Assembly (NCBI RefSeq): GCF_042678945.1
Contig: NZ_JBHTLM010000012.1
Span: forward strand, 1 to 64,000
Length of the DNA stretch: 64,000 nucleotides
Direction: 5' to 3'
From: Fontibacillus puldeungensis
Lineage (GTDB): Bacteria > Bacillota > Bacilli > Paenibacillales > Paenibacillaceae
Every line of letters starts with the position of its first letter. Within the stretch, counting starts at the first letter, position 1. Positions 52,304 to 61,423 of this stretch are shown here, piece by piece. Below the pieces are notes generated by a model. It was not told the origin of the DNA. It made no database searches and saw nothing but the letters and a program-made list of their open reading frames with translations. A program made the position numbers and the translations under genes.

Positions 52304-52336
52304 AACCGTCCGGAAAAATATCCGGACGTTTTTTTA
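52304..52336 (+). terminator. Rho-independent terminator
   Basis: CCGTCCGGAAAAATATCCGG followed by ACGTTTTTTT, about 35 bp past the binding-protein stop. Confidence 0.9.
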
Positions 52337-52632
52337 TGGTGGCCACCTTCATTCACCACAAGACTATGAATATGCCTTACCAACGCCCACTAAATGTATT
52401 TAGTACAACTATTTCAAGAAGAATTGTTCATTTATGGATTTTAATTGTAAAAAGTACATTTAGAATGGGGCAATTCGTTTAGACAGGGCGATTTTGCGCC
52501 TTTTAGCTGCACTTTCTGCAATTAAAGGCCTAATGTTGGGGGTAAGGCGGTTTTTAACTGTATAAAATACATCTAGTGAGTTCGATCAAAGTAAGTTACT
52601 TCAACAGTAAGCAAGCGATAGCAGACGAAGTT
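52337..52632. other. Intergenic region without recognisable gene
   Basis: No open frame or site I can support. It separates the rightward transporter operon from the leftward oxidoreductase group. Confidence 0.6.
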
Positions 52633-52634
52633 CT

Positions 52635-52673
52635 CAAAAAACCGCTGGTAGGAACGATCTCCAGCGGTTTTTG
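52635..52673. terminator. Bidirectional rho-independent terminator
   Basis: Perfect stem AAAAACCGCTGG...CCAGCGGTTTTT; ends the minus-strand operon 52707-55600. Confidence 0.88.
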
Positions 52674-52706
52674 ATGTTCATAAATGTACCGGTTAAATAA
52701 CACAGT

Positions 52707-53609
52707 CTATAACTTCACCGGCACCCCGCCCCGTGAGGCGCTTTCATTCGCAGCCTCCAGAAATCGAACGATTTCCAGCGTTTCATTGATTGGCACATCA
52801 ATCTTACCTGTCATAAACATATCCATGATACGTTCCACTAGACCGGCGTAAAAAGGCTTCTTATCCTTTGTCACATCAACCAATCTCGGACCTTGCGTAC
52901 TGTAGAGCAGTGCGCCGAAGCCTTTCATCCCCTCGCGGGCTCCGCGGATCGTTCCGATCCGCCCATCCTCCCACTCCCCGGTGATGAGATCATGCTGCGG
53001 CCAAGAAACAGCCGACACCTGCCGGCACCCCTTCCCCAAGATCCGGTAAAGCATCTCCGCCGTATGGATACCGTACCAGAAGTACCCGGGCTGCCCCTCC
53101 AGCATCTCCATCGGGCCGAAGGCTTCGGCACCGGTAAGCCCGGAAGCGAAACTTGGGTCCTCCAAAGCCCCCACCAGTTCCTCCGAATAACGCAAAGCCG
53201 AACTGCTCATCAGCTTAATCGAATACCGTTCTGCCATCTCCGCAATACGCATCGCATCCTGGTAGGATACGGCAAGTGGCTTGTCGATAAACACTGGCTT
53301 TCCATATGGAGCCAAAACCTCGAACTGTTTCAAATGCACTCTTCCATCCGCAGATTCCAGCAGTATTACATCGGAAGCTTCAGCAACAGCCTCTATCGAT
53401 TCACATATTCGTACGCCATACTTTCCGGACATTTCGTCCGTAAAACCCTTTACCCTAGCTGCCCCGAAAGGAAAATCAGGCGTACCCCCGGGAAAAGCCG
53501 CCACGACCTGTCCGCCAGGCACATAATAGGGCCCGGTGCTATTGTGCAGAAGTTCAGTAAAGGCTACCGAATGGGAGGTATCAAGACCGATCATTCCTAT
53601 TTTCAGCAT
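52707..53609 (-). CDS. Gfo/Idh/MocA-family oxidoreductase
   Basis: 300 residues. Rossmann start MLKIGMIGLDTSHS, in which the GxGxxG loop is modified to GLDTS; the catalytic-region FIDKPLA replaces the common EKP. The C-terminal half starts at MSSSALRYSEELV. This altered loop and the HSVAF segment are seen in a subgroup with uncertain cofactor use. GGGGGC ribosome site; 16 bp from the next gene. Substrate unknown; co-transcribed with an isomerase and a second oxidoreductase. Confidence 0.82.
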   Translation of the reverse strand: MLKIGMIGLDTSHSVAFTELLHNSTGPYYVPGGQVVAAFPGGTPDFPFGAARVKGFTDEMSGKYGVRICESIEAVAEASDVILLESADGRVHLKQFEVLAPYGKPVFIDKPLAVSYQDAMRIAEMAERYSIKLMSSSALRYSEELVGALEDPSFASGLTGAEAFGPMEMLEGQPGYFWYGIHTAEMLYRILGKGCRQVSAVSWPQHDLITGEWEDGRIGTIRGAREGMKGFGALLYSTQGPRLVDVTKDKKPFYAGLVERIMDMFMTGKIDVPINETLEIVRFLEAANESASRGGVPVKL

Positions 53610-53625
53610 GAGCGCCCCCTAGCCT

Positions 53626-54510
53626 CTACGAACGAAATTGCTGAATAAAAGCGATCGATTTGCGGATATCCTCCTCGGGAGAATCTCCAACCTCTCTTTC
53701 GATCGTCAGATAGCCGGTATACCCGATTTCCTGCAGTGCGGCAAAATAACTTTCGAAGTCAACGTCACCTTCGCCTAACGGGAGCTCCCGGAAGTACCCA
53801 CCGGAGCTTACCATCTCGGCAATCTTTTCATGATCGAGCGGCTCAAAGCCTAGCATTCCATATATAATCCGCGGATCGGCTTCCTGCAGCCGAATACCAT
53901 CCTTCGCGTGAGTATGCACGATATAATCCTTCAGGATGCGTACGCCTTCCGCCGGATCATCCCCTGTAACCATCACCATATTGGCCGGATCAAAGTTGAC
54001 GGCTACCCCTTTGCCACCAAGCGTATCCAGAAACGCCTTCAAATGGGCGGCCCGCTCCGGCCCCGTCTCCACGGCAAAATAGCCGTTCATTTCGGAGGCA
54101 TAACGGCACAGCTCCGAGCATGCCTCCTGCATCGTTACATATATCGGGTCCGCTGGGTCTTCCGGAACGATGCCGATATGCGTCGTCACCACGTTGCAGC
54201 CCAGGTCCAAGGCCAAGTCAAGAATACGCTTGGATTTTTCGATTTTTGCTGGATTTTCCCGGGCGTCCTGGAAACCATGACCGCCCAAGTCGCCGCACAA
54301 CGCCGATATCTCCAGACCTAAGCTTTCAATATAGCTTTTCAGCTCTTTTCGAGCCTCCGCCGACAGATTCGCCGGATCCATTTCTCCGGAAACCGCCCAG
54401 ATTTGCACACCTTCCGCTCCGACTTCCTTCGCTTTTTTGAGCCCTTCCCGAACCCCAAGCCCGAAGCTGTCCACGATCACGCCAATTTTATTAGTTAATG
54501 GCATTAACAT
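53626..54510 (-). CDS. Sugar phosphate isomerase/epimerase (xylose-isomerase-like TIM barrel)
   Basis: 294 residues from ATG 54510, after GGGGGAGG. Metal ligands of the AP-endonuclease-2 barrel are visible: VVTTHIGIVP, YFAVETGPE (Glu), VNFDPANMVMV (Asp), YIVHTHAKDG (His), and C-terminal LTIEREVGD (Glu). Such enzymes isomerise keto-sugars or inosose. Middle gene of the operon between two Gfo/Idh/MocA oxidoreductases, as in inositol-like or 3-keto-sugar catabolism. Confidence 0.87.
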   Translation of the reverse strand: MLMPLTNKIGVIVDSFGLGVREGLKKAKEVGAEGVQIWAVSGEMDPANLSAEARKELKSYIESLGLEISALCGDLGGHGFQDARENPAKIEKSKRILDLALDLGCNVVTTHIGIVPEDPADPIYVTMQEACSELCRYASEMNGYFAVETGPERAAHLKAFLDTLGGKGVAVNFDPANMVMVTGDDPAEGVRILKDYIVHTHAKDGIRLQEADPRIIYGMLGFEPLDHEKIAEMVSSGGYFRELPLGEGDVDFESYFAALQEIGYTGYLTIEREVGDSPEEDIRKSIAFIQQFRS

Positions 54511-54532
54511 GATATTTCCTCCCCCGATTTGT

Positions 54533-55600
54533 TTAGGAAAAGATAATTTCCCGGCCCTGCTCCCCTGACTCATAAATCGCACACAATATTTTCATGATCT
54601 CCACGCCATCCTCGACTGGACTTAACGGTTCTGTACGGCCAAGAATACTGTCTACAAAATGATTGATTTCACGGCTGAATGCAACGCCAGCATCAAAGGA
54701 ACGGCTGTCAATCTGCGGGGACATGTTTAAAATCGTATCGTACTTTTCGGACACCAACAGCAGCTCCGGCTCGAGCTCGGCACCGCCTTTTTCCCCGTAC
54801 AGCTTCACGCTCAGCTCATCCGATTTGGCGTGAAGCGTAAAGCTAACGTCTAGCATCAGACTAGCTCCATTCTCAAACCGGATCAAGGCATTAGCGAGAT
54901 CTTCTACTGTGTTGAGCGACGCATCATAATCGGCTGTTTTATAGAAAGAAAGATGCTGCACATTAGAGCGGTTTCCAAGACGGTGGTACGTATTGGCCGA
55001 TACCGATTTGACTTTGGGACGCCCCATCAAATACCAGCATATGTCGATAATATGTACGCCAAGATCGATAACCGGCCCGCCGCCGGAGCGCTTCTTGTCA
55101 GCGAACCAGCCTCCGGGATTTCCAAACCGCCGCAGGCAGGAAGCTTTAGCGTAGTAGATGTCTCCCAAGTCCCCTGCATCAATAAACTTCTTCAGAATTT
55201 GCGTGTTACTGCCATGCCGGCGGACAAAGCCTACCTGCAGCACGCGTCCGCTGGTTCGCACCGCTTCCTCGATGCGCAGCGCCTCCTCCACCGTTTGGCA
55301 CAGCGGTTTTTCGATGAGCACATGCTTGCCCGCCTCAAGAGCGGCGATACTCACTTCGGCATGCGTATTGTTTAGGGTACAAATGCTAACCGCATCGAGT
55401 TCTGAAAGGGCCAGAAGATCCTGGTAATTCGTGAATGCGCGGGTATTCGCGATCCCGTAAGCCTCTGCTTTTGCTTTGGCCCGAGCTTCGTTCAAGTCGC
55501 TAACGGCATAGAGCTCCACCTCCGGGTTATCCCGGTATGCTTTCAAATGCAGGTCCGAAATCGAGCCGGCCCCAATGAGGCCAATTTTCAATTTACTCAT
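54533..55600 (-). CDS. Gfo/Idh/MocA-family oxidoreductase
   Basis: 355 residues. Intact Rossmann loop IGLIGAGSISDLHL, HVLIEKPLC (catalytic Lys of EKP) and GGGPVIDLGVHIIDICWYLM (D-x-G-x-H-x-x-D). A canonical NAD(P)-dependent sugar or inositol dehydrogenase. First gene of the leftward operon with 53626 and 52707. The 80 bp upstream separate it from the regulator 55680. Confidence 0.88.
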   Translation of the reverse strand: MSKLKIGLIGAGSISDLHLKAYRDNPEVELYAVSDLNEARAKAKAEAYGIANTRAFTNYQDLLALSELDAVSICTLNNTHAEVSIAALEAGKHVLIEKPLCQTVEEALRIEEAVRTSGRVLQVGFVRRHGSNTQILKKFIDAGDLGDIYYAKASCLRRFGNPGGWFADKKRSGGGPVIDLGVHIIDICWYLMGRPKVKSVSANTYHRLGNRSNVQHLSFYKTADYDASLNTVEDLANALIRFENGASLMLDVSFTLHAKSDELSVKLYGEKGGAELEPELLLVSEKYDTILNMSPQIDSRSFDAGVAFSREINHFVDSILGRTEPLSPVEDGVEIMKILCAIYESGEQGREIIFS

Positions 55601-55679
55601 AGCGCTATCGCTCCTTAAATTAAGAAGGTACTACTCTATACTTATGGGATCGCCCTGACACACAGACTAGTTATGAACA

Positions 55680-57023
55680 CTAACGGACAAGCTCCTGCAA
55701 AAAAGTGAACCGATAAATCTGCTTCGGTCTCCCCTTCCCCTTGCCTCTCTCTTCGCCGGTGATTTCCACCATCCCGGCATCGATCCAGTTGAGCAGCAGC
55801 CGATGTGTGCTGCGCACGGTAATTCCCAGTACATAAGCGAGATCATGCACGTTGTAATCGACTTTGCCTTTCCGAGCAATCTGGCCGACAATACGGCTCA
55901 AATACGCGGCGGTCAGCCCGGCTTCCTCGGCTTGTTTGAGCAGGGAGGCCTCGATGAGAGCCAATCCGGACTCCAGTGGACGGCCCATCTCCAGAGGGCC
56001 GATCACGCTTTCGTCCTCCCGGACGATAAAGCAGCTATCTCCGCCAGCTTCTTGTGCTTGCCGAAGCGCAATACGGGCATGGGTGCCGGCATCGTTGGCG
56101 CTTCGGCCGAAGCCAATCCCGATGCTAAGAAACAGGCCGAAGGAGGCGTGAGCCGTTTTAGCCAAAGGAATATACTTATATCCTCCGGTCAGTCTCTCAA
56201 AGGTCCCTCTAGTCGTGACGAATAGGTACTCTTCACCGCCTAAAGCAGTCAAGTGCCCCTCCAGCGTCTCCACGTACTCCAGCATCATCCGATGTATGTC
56301 CAGCTTGAGCCGCTGCACCTCGTGCTCGGATTTACGAACATCGGCCAGCTTCGGAAAACCGTTCACCTGAATAAGTCCAACTACTACCTGTGCTTCCTTG
56401 CTTTTACGGGTTTCGGTCGACAGCAGCGCTCTTTCCAAAGCTACAATGACATCCTGCTCCGTAGGCATAATCCACTCGTTCGGCACTCCTCGCCGGTTCA
56501 GTTCCTCTGAGACAGAACTCAGCGCGGTTAGCGCGGCCTTAGCCCGGCCGGACCGGAACTGGCTTTCATGAAACCGAACCAATTCCTCCGTGTCTACCTT
56601 TGTAGACGGACAGAAAACCATATCAGGCATGGGCTCTCCGAGTTCTCGGAACGTTCCGGTAAAGACATGCTCCGTAAGGGTGTCAATGGATAAAGAGACC
56701 AAACCATATGTCCGATTTAACCTATATAACGCGCGGTATAACCCCGAACCGGTCAAAGGCACGAAGTGAGCGGGCTTAGGGATCGACAACTGTTCAATAC
56801 ATAGCCCATAAGAGATTGGCCCCGAAAACAGCAGTACTTCGGCTTCCTTCATGAGCTCCTCCGTCAACTGGACCGCTTCCTCTGGCTTCTGGTAGGTTCC
56901 CGCTACGGTTACGAAAGATGGAAAACCTTTAACCGCCCGCTTCATGATCTCAACCATCGGCGTTGGCCCAATCAGGGCAATGCGAATTCCATTCTCTGCA
57001 GATGTACGGTAAACGTCAGACAT
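55680..57023 (-). CDS. Transcriptional regulator with degenerate GGDEF-like domain
   Basis: 447 residues. The N-terminal ~200 form an alpha/beta sensor (IRIALIGPTPMVEIMKRAV, VLLFSGPISYGL). Residues ~220-370 resemble a nucleotidyl-cyclase-type domain with GGEEYLF in place of GGDEF and FGRSANDAGTHARIALRQAQ after it, probably without synthase activity. The C-terminal ~80 (KVDYNVHDLAYVLGITVRST) is a winged helix. AGGAGGGGG ribosome site. A palindrome at 57101 upstream of this gene recurs before 58208-59224, so autoregulation and control of that operon are likely. Confidence 0.7.
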   Translation of the reverse strand: MSDVYRTSAENGIRIALIGPTPMVEIMKRAVKGFPSFVTVAGTYQKPEEAVQLTEELMKEAEVLLFSGPISYGLCIEQLSIPKPAHFVPLTGSGLYRALYRLNRTYGLVSLSIDTLTEHVFTGTFRELGEPMPDMVFCPSTKVDTEELVRFHESQFRSGRAKAALTALSSVSEELNRRGVPNEWIMPTEQDVIVALERALLSTETRKSKEAQVVVGLIQVNGFPKLADVRKSEHEVQRLKLDIHRMMLEYVETLEGHLTALGGEEYLFVTTRGTFERLTGGYKYIPLAKTAHASFGLFLSIGIGFGRSANDAGTHARIALRQAQEAGGDSCFIVREDESVIGPLEMGRPLESGLALIEASLLKQAEEAGLTAAYLSRIVGQIARKGKVDYNVHDLAYVLGITVRSTHRLLLNWIDAGMVEITGEERGKGKGRPKQIYRFTFLQELVR

Positions 57024-57100
57024 ATGAGCCCCCTCCTAAGTTCCTTTCTCCTCTGCGGTGTCACTTCCATTTACTTATGATGATGGAACAGGATGGATTA

Positions 57101-57114
57101 AAAGACAAGTCTTT
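57101..57114. promoter_or_regulatory. Palindromic operator candidate (copy 1)
   Basis: AAAGACAAGTCTTT is a perfect inverted repeat, preceded by GGATTA and followed by ATATCGTC. The same extended motif occurs at 59287. Confidence 0.55.
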
Positions 57115-57134
57115 ATATCGTCTTTATTTCAAAA

Positions 57135-58208
57135 CTATTCCCCCAGCCACCGAGACAAATTTTCAGCAACAAATGCATCGTCGTGCAAATGCGGATACAT
57201 CCGGTAAACTCTATCGATTTCCTCCATTTGGCCCGGCGACAGCTCCTCCTCAGGATTCAGGCACCAGCGGCCTTCCAATAGCCCTTGTCTTCGCAGCACT
57301 TCATGAATTCCCGGGATGCACCCATGAAAATGATGGGCAGGGTCAAAAAATGCGGCATTGCTATCGGTAATTTCCATATTCCGAGTCAACCATTCGGCAG
57401 AAATTTCTGGCAGACTCCGAACTGTCTTGATCTCCTCCAGCAGCTCGACCGCTTTACGAGTCCATACGGCCCAATGGCCGAGCAGCCCGCCGACAATTCG
57501 CTTTTCTACCGGCTTGCCGTTCACCGGAAATCGGAATACAGTCAACAGATCATTGACGATGTTGTCGTCATTGCCCGTATAAAGAGCGATGTCGTCACAC
57601 CGCTCGGATTCCATCACCGCTCGCACTACATCTAGCGTTTGATATCGATTAAAAGGGGCCATCTTGATCCCGATCACACCCGGGATTTCCGCAAACGCTC
57701 GCCAGAAAGAGTAGCTGAACGTTCTTCCGCCAACGGAGGGCTGAAGGTAAAAACCAAACACCGGAATCACTTCGGAGAGCGCTCGGACTCTTTCCAAGTG
57801 CTCCTCCTCCGTAAGCTCCGGCAGCCCTCCCATACTGATAAGCCCCGCATCGTAGCCTAGAGCGGCCGCCGTCTTCGCTTCTTGAAGCGCTTGTTCCAGC
57901 GAACCGCAAATCCCGGCAATTAAGAAAAAAGGACGCTGCTCCCGGACCTCGGCCGCCTCCTCCGCTGCCAGCCGAAGCACGGTTTCAAACAACGCGACGG
58001 AGGGATCGCGGATTTCAAACTGTGTGGAATGCACTGCAACAGCAATCCCGCCTGCACCGCTACCTGCGTAATAACGCGTCAAAGCTCGCTGCCGACGTTC
58101 ATCGAGCTTTCTGTCTTCAGTTAACGCAAGGGGATGCGCAGGAATCACTAAACCTTCATGCAGCGCCCTCTTTTTTGCATCCGACAATCGGACAGCTGTA
58201 TCCGCCAT
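57135..58208 (-). CDS. DapA/NAL-family lyase (dihydrodipicolinate-synthase-like)
   Basis: 357 residues. TIM-barrel aldolase with the Schiff-base Lys in GVIGIKMAPF and the upstream GSGAGGIAVAVHSTQF replacing the usual GTTGE. An aromatic catalytic Tyr is expected in VFGFYLQPS. Such enzymes cleave or form keto-acid bonds of sugar-acid catabolism; substrate unknown. Its start overlaps the upstream gene's stop (TAATG), so both are made from one message. Confidence 0.83.
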   Translation of the reverse strand: MADTAVRLSDAKKRALHEGLVIPAHPLALTEDRKLDERRQRALTRYYAGSGAGGIAVAVHSTQFEIRDPSVALFETVLRLAAEEAAEVREQRPFFLIAGICGSLEQALQEAKTAAALGYDAGLISMGGLPELTEEEHLERVRALSEVIPVFGFYLQPSVGGRTFSYSFWRAFAEIPGVIGIKMAPFNRYQTLDVVRAVMESERCDDIALYTGNDDNIVNDLLTVFRFPVNGKPVEKRIVGGLLGHWAVWTRKAVELLEEIKTVRSLPEISAEWLTRNMEITDSNAAFFDPAHHFHGCIPGIHEVLRRQGLLEGRWCLNPEEELSPGQMEEIDRVYRMYPHLHDDAFVAENLSRWLGE

Positions 58209-59224
58209 TAATACTTCCCCTCCCGCTCCTGAAAGTGTGTCGGCTTGTTCCAGGTATCACCGCCATTTTCCAGCCAGTCCGCGATCCAATCGATCATTTG
58301 CCGCAGGCTGACCTTGGGATAGCCGAACAGTTGGTGGCATCTTCCCGCATTGCTCAGTAACGCCGTCGGTGCCTCGTCCCCAGTAAGGACTGGCTCCGCA
58401 CCCAGCCTTCTGCCGAATTCCTCGGCTACCCAGCGCAGCGAGATCGTCTCCGGTCCCGTTACGTTGATCACGGTCGGTGGAGTAGCACAAACGGTTAGCG
58501 CCCGTAGCGCAATCTCGTTGGCATCTCCCTGCCATATACAGTTGGCGTGTCCCATTGTAAGATCTACCGGTGTCCCCGCTTTTACGGCTTTGGCGATTTC
58601 GAGCAGTATGCCGTATCTAAGATCTATCGCGTAGTTGAGGCGGTAGATGGCCATAGGGGTTCCATTTTTTCGTGCAAAATGCTCAAATACCCTCTCACGG
58701 CCCAGACAGGATTGCCCGTATTCTCCGATCGGCCCAGGGGAATGGTCCTCCGAGGCTCCTCCCGACCCGACTGGCGTAAGCGGATATACGTTTCCTGTAG
58801 AAAAGACGACGATCCGCGAGTCGTGAAACTTTTCCGCCACCCGTCCGGGGAGATACGCATTCATCGCCCAAGTAAAATGCTCGTTGCCAGCGGTGCCGAA
58901 TTTGTTTCCCGCCATATACAGCACATTGCGCACGTTCGGCAGCTTTTGCAGCTCTTGATCGTCCAAGAGATCCACGGAGATCGTCTCCACCCCCGACGCC
59001 TCAAGCTCCTCCTTCAAGGAGCCATTCGAAAACCGCGAAGCTCCGATCACTTTTTTGGAGAGACCCGCTTTTCGAATCGCGTTAACCGCCAGCTTTGCCA
59101 GTGTAGGTCCCATTTTCCCGCCTACGCCAAGCAATAGCAGATCTCCATCCAGGCTCGCCAAATCCTGCATCAGTTTCTCGGACGGCTCCGCTAAGATGTT
59201 TTCCAATTCCTGAACTGTTCGCAT
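58208..59224 (-). CDS. NAD-dependent epimerase/dehydratase (extended SDR)
   Basis: 338 residues from ATG 59224, after AAGGTGG. LLLLGVGGKMGPTLAKLAV is the Rossmann loop (GxGGxxG). VVFSTGNVYPL and later GQSCLGRERVFEHF replace the usual YxxxK with CxxxR, so the catalytic pair is altered. C-terminal INVTGPETISLRWVAEEFGRR. Possible uronate- or sugar-modifying enzyme. First gene of an operon with the DapA-family lyase. Confidence 0.75.
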   Translation of the reverse strand: MRTVQELENILAEPSEKLMQDLASLDGDLLLLGVGGKMGPTLAKLAVNAIRKAGLSKKVIGASRFSNGSLKEELEASGVETISVDLLDDQELQKLPNVRNVLYMAGNKFGTAGNEHFTWAMNAYLPGRVAEKFHDSRIVVFSTGNVYPLTPVGSGGASEDHSPGPIGEYGQSCLGRERVFEHFARKNGTPMAIYRLNYAIDLRYGILLEIAKAVKAGTPVDLTMGHANCIWQGDANEIALRALTVCATPPTVINVTGPETISLRWVAEEFGRRLGAEPVLTGDEAPTALLSNAGRCHQLFGYPKVSLRQMIDWIADWLENGGDTWNKPTHFQEREGKY

Positions 59225-59286
59225 CCATCCACCTTCTTCCTTCAAATTTTTATGATCTAAATCCATCTTAAGGAAGGGGTGGGTTA

Positions 59287-59300
59287 AAAGACAAATCTTT
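59287..59300. promoter_or_regulatory. Palindromic operator candidate (copy 2)
   Basis: AAAGACAAATCTTT, a near-perfect inverted repeat within GGTTAAAAGACAAATCTTT and ATATTGTC, which mirrors 57101. It lies about 63 bp upstream of the epimerase start and probably overlaps its promoter. Confidence 0.55.
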
Positions 59301-59409
59301 ATATTGTCCATAAATCAGACGCTATACTTAGAAAACCCCAGAAAAAAGCCACAGGTCAACGAACTACGACGCATAGTCAAATACACGGTTCTACCCGCTT
59401 AGATAAAAC

Positions 59410-59441
59410 ACAAAAAAGACCATATGACTATGGCCTTTTTC
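59410..59441. terminator. Rho-independent terminator
   Basis: AAAAAAGACCATATGACTAT closing on GGCCTTTTT; ends the sucrose operon on the minus strand. Confidence 0.75.
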
Positions 59442-59464
59442 GTTCATTATAGTAATTGCAAGGG

Positions 59465-61417
59465 TTAGCGAACCGCCAGAACAACTTCCTGGTTCGCACG
59501 CACTTGTTTACCCGAGTTTACTGTTATTGCCGGAACCTGATCCGCTCCCGAAGGAATAATGACAGGGGTGATTGCCGATAAACCTGCCTGTTTTATTTTG
59601 TCGATATCAAATTCGATCAGCAATTGTCCCGCCTTCACCGTGTCACCCGTTTGAACATGCGTAGTGAATCCATTGCCTTTCATCGAAACCGTATCGATGC
59701 CGATGTGAATGAGCAGCTGAACACCGCTTTCATTCCCAAGGATAACGGCGTGTTTGCTTTTTTCAATCAAGTGGGCTACCGTACCGTCAAAAGGGGCATA
59801 AACCTTACCTTCCGAAGGATCAATTGCGTACCCGTCCCCCATGTGCTTCTCAGCGAATGCAGGATCCGGTACTGCATCAAGGCTCACAATGGTGCCGGAA
59901 ATCGGCGAAGGAAAGCTAACTACTTGTTGGTCAGCAGGACTTGCTGTGAAAGTTACTGGAGTTGGAGCAGTCACCTTCGCTGGTGTAGTAGCTTGCCCTT
60001 CCCCAGTGCTTGCGGACTTCTCCGTTTTTTCAAGCATGCCATCCTTGTAGCCAAACAACCAGGTCAGTACGAATGCGATTGCCATTGCAACCACGTTGCA
60101 TAAAATGTACAGCGGCAACTGGCTGTTTAAATAGAGCAGCGTACCCGGAATTACGGTTACCGACATGCCGGTCGCTGCCAGCCCGAACAAGGATGCCATG
60201 AAACCACCGACAGCACCACCGATCAGACCCATTACAAAAGGCTTCATATAACGCAGGTTGACACCGAAGATTGCCGGCTCCGTAATTCCCAGGAAAGCGG
60301 AAAGCGATGACGGCAGGGCTAGCGCCTTGAGCTTCATATTTTTCGTCTTCAAACCAACTGCCAAACATGCGGCCCCTTGGGCAGCCATCGCACAAGTAAT
60401 AATCGCGTTAAACGGATTGGACCCCAGCTTTTCGAGCAGCTGAATTTCCAGGAAGTTGAAAATGTGATGCACACCGGTTACGACAATGATTTGCTGGAAG
60501 AAACCAATCAAAAGTCCGGCGATACCGTAAGGCAAATCCAGGATAAATGTCGTTCCATGCAGCACGACCTCCTCTAAGGAGTGGAAAACCGGTCCAATAA
60601 CGAATAACCCCAACGTAATCATTACTAACAGCGTAATAAATGGTGTAACGATCAAGTCCAACGCTTCGGGAACCCGTTTTCTTAAATATCTTTCAAATTT
60701 CGCGCCGAGAAGCCCTACGAAAAAGGCCGGGAGCACGGAGCCTTGATACCCGACAACCGGAATAAAACCAAACATCGTCAATGCCTGAGCCGAACCATTG
60801 GCAACAGCATAAGCGTTTGGAAGCGCTGGATTCACCAGCATCAGGCCAAGCACGATACCGAGAATTGGACTTCCGCCGAATACTCGGAAAGCGGACCACG
60901 CTACAAGCGCAGGTAAGAAAGCAAACGCAGTATCTGTTAATACCTGAGTAAAGAGCAAAAAGTTCGGTGAAATATCTTCTGCTGTAGCGCCAAACAAGGC
61001 TAGGATTTGCGGCTGTGTAAGGAGGCCGCGCAGTCCCATGAACAGGCCTGTTGCTACCAATACGGGAATAATCGGGACAAATACGTCACCAAACGTGCGA
61101 ATCGCTCTTTGGAAAGCATTCCCCTCTTTTTTCGCTTCGTTCTTCAGATCATCTTTTGTCGTTCCGGTGAATCCCAGCTTCTCTACTTCTTCATACACCC
61201 GATTTACGGTACCGGTTCCAAAAATGATTTGATATTGACCGGAATTAAAGAAAGCGCCTTTTACCTTGTCGATGCTTTCAATCGTGGACTGATTGATCCG
61301 GTTTTTATCATGAACCATAATTCGCAGCCTTGTCGCGCAATGCGCGAACGATGCAATATTGTCCTTTCCCCCAACCGCGTCAACAACCTGCCTTGCAATT
61401 TCACGATAATCAGACAT
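59465..61417 (-). CDS. PTS sucrose/beta-glucoside-type EIIBCA
   Basis: 650 residues in B-C-A order. EIIB phospho-Cys27 in AHCATRLRI; EIIC with about ten membrane segments (GDVFVPIIPVLVATGLFMGL, ITEPAIFGVNLRYMKPF); linker rich in Thr/Pro/Ala; EIIA phospho-His in LLIHIGIDTVSMKG. Placement with a GH32 hydrolase and fructokinase indicates sucrose uptake as sucrose-6-phosphate. GAGGGGATG ribosome site; only 6 bp after the kinase gene. Confidence 0.88.
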   Translation of the reverse strand: MSDYREIARQVVDAVGGKDNIASFAHCATRLRIMVHDKNRINQSTIESIDKVKGAFFNSGQYQIIFGTGTVNRVYEEVEKLGFTGTTKDDLKNEAKKEGNAFQRAIRTFGDVFVPIIPVLVATGLFMGLRGLLTQPQILALFGATAEDISPNFLLFTQVLTDTAFAFLPALVAWSAFRVFGGSPILGIVLGLMLVNPALPNAYAVANGSAQALTMFGFIPVVGYQGSVLPAFFVGLLGAKFERYLRKRVPEALDLIVTPFITLLVMITLGLFVIGPVFHSLEEVVLHGTTFILDLPYGIAGLLIGFFQQIIVVTGVHHIFNFLEIQLLEKLGSNPFNAIITCAMAAQGAACLAVGLKTKNMKLKALALPSSLSAFLGITEPAIFGVNLRYMKPFVMGLIGGAVGGFMASLFGLAATGMSVTVIPGTLLYLNSQLPLYILCNVVAMAIAFVLTWLFGYKDGMLEKTEKSASTGEGQATTPAKVTAPTPVTFTASPADQQVVSFPSPISGTIVSLDAVPDPAFAEKHMGDGYAIDPSEGKVYAPFDGTVAHLIEKSKHAVILGNESGVQLLIHIGIDTVSMKGNGFTTHVQTGDTVKAGQLLIEFDIDKIKQAGLSAITPVIIPSGADQVPAITVNSGKQVRANQEVVLAVR

Positions 61418-61423
61418 TTGGTT

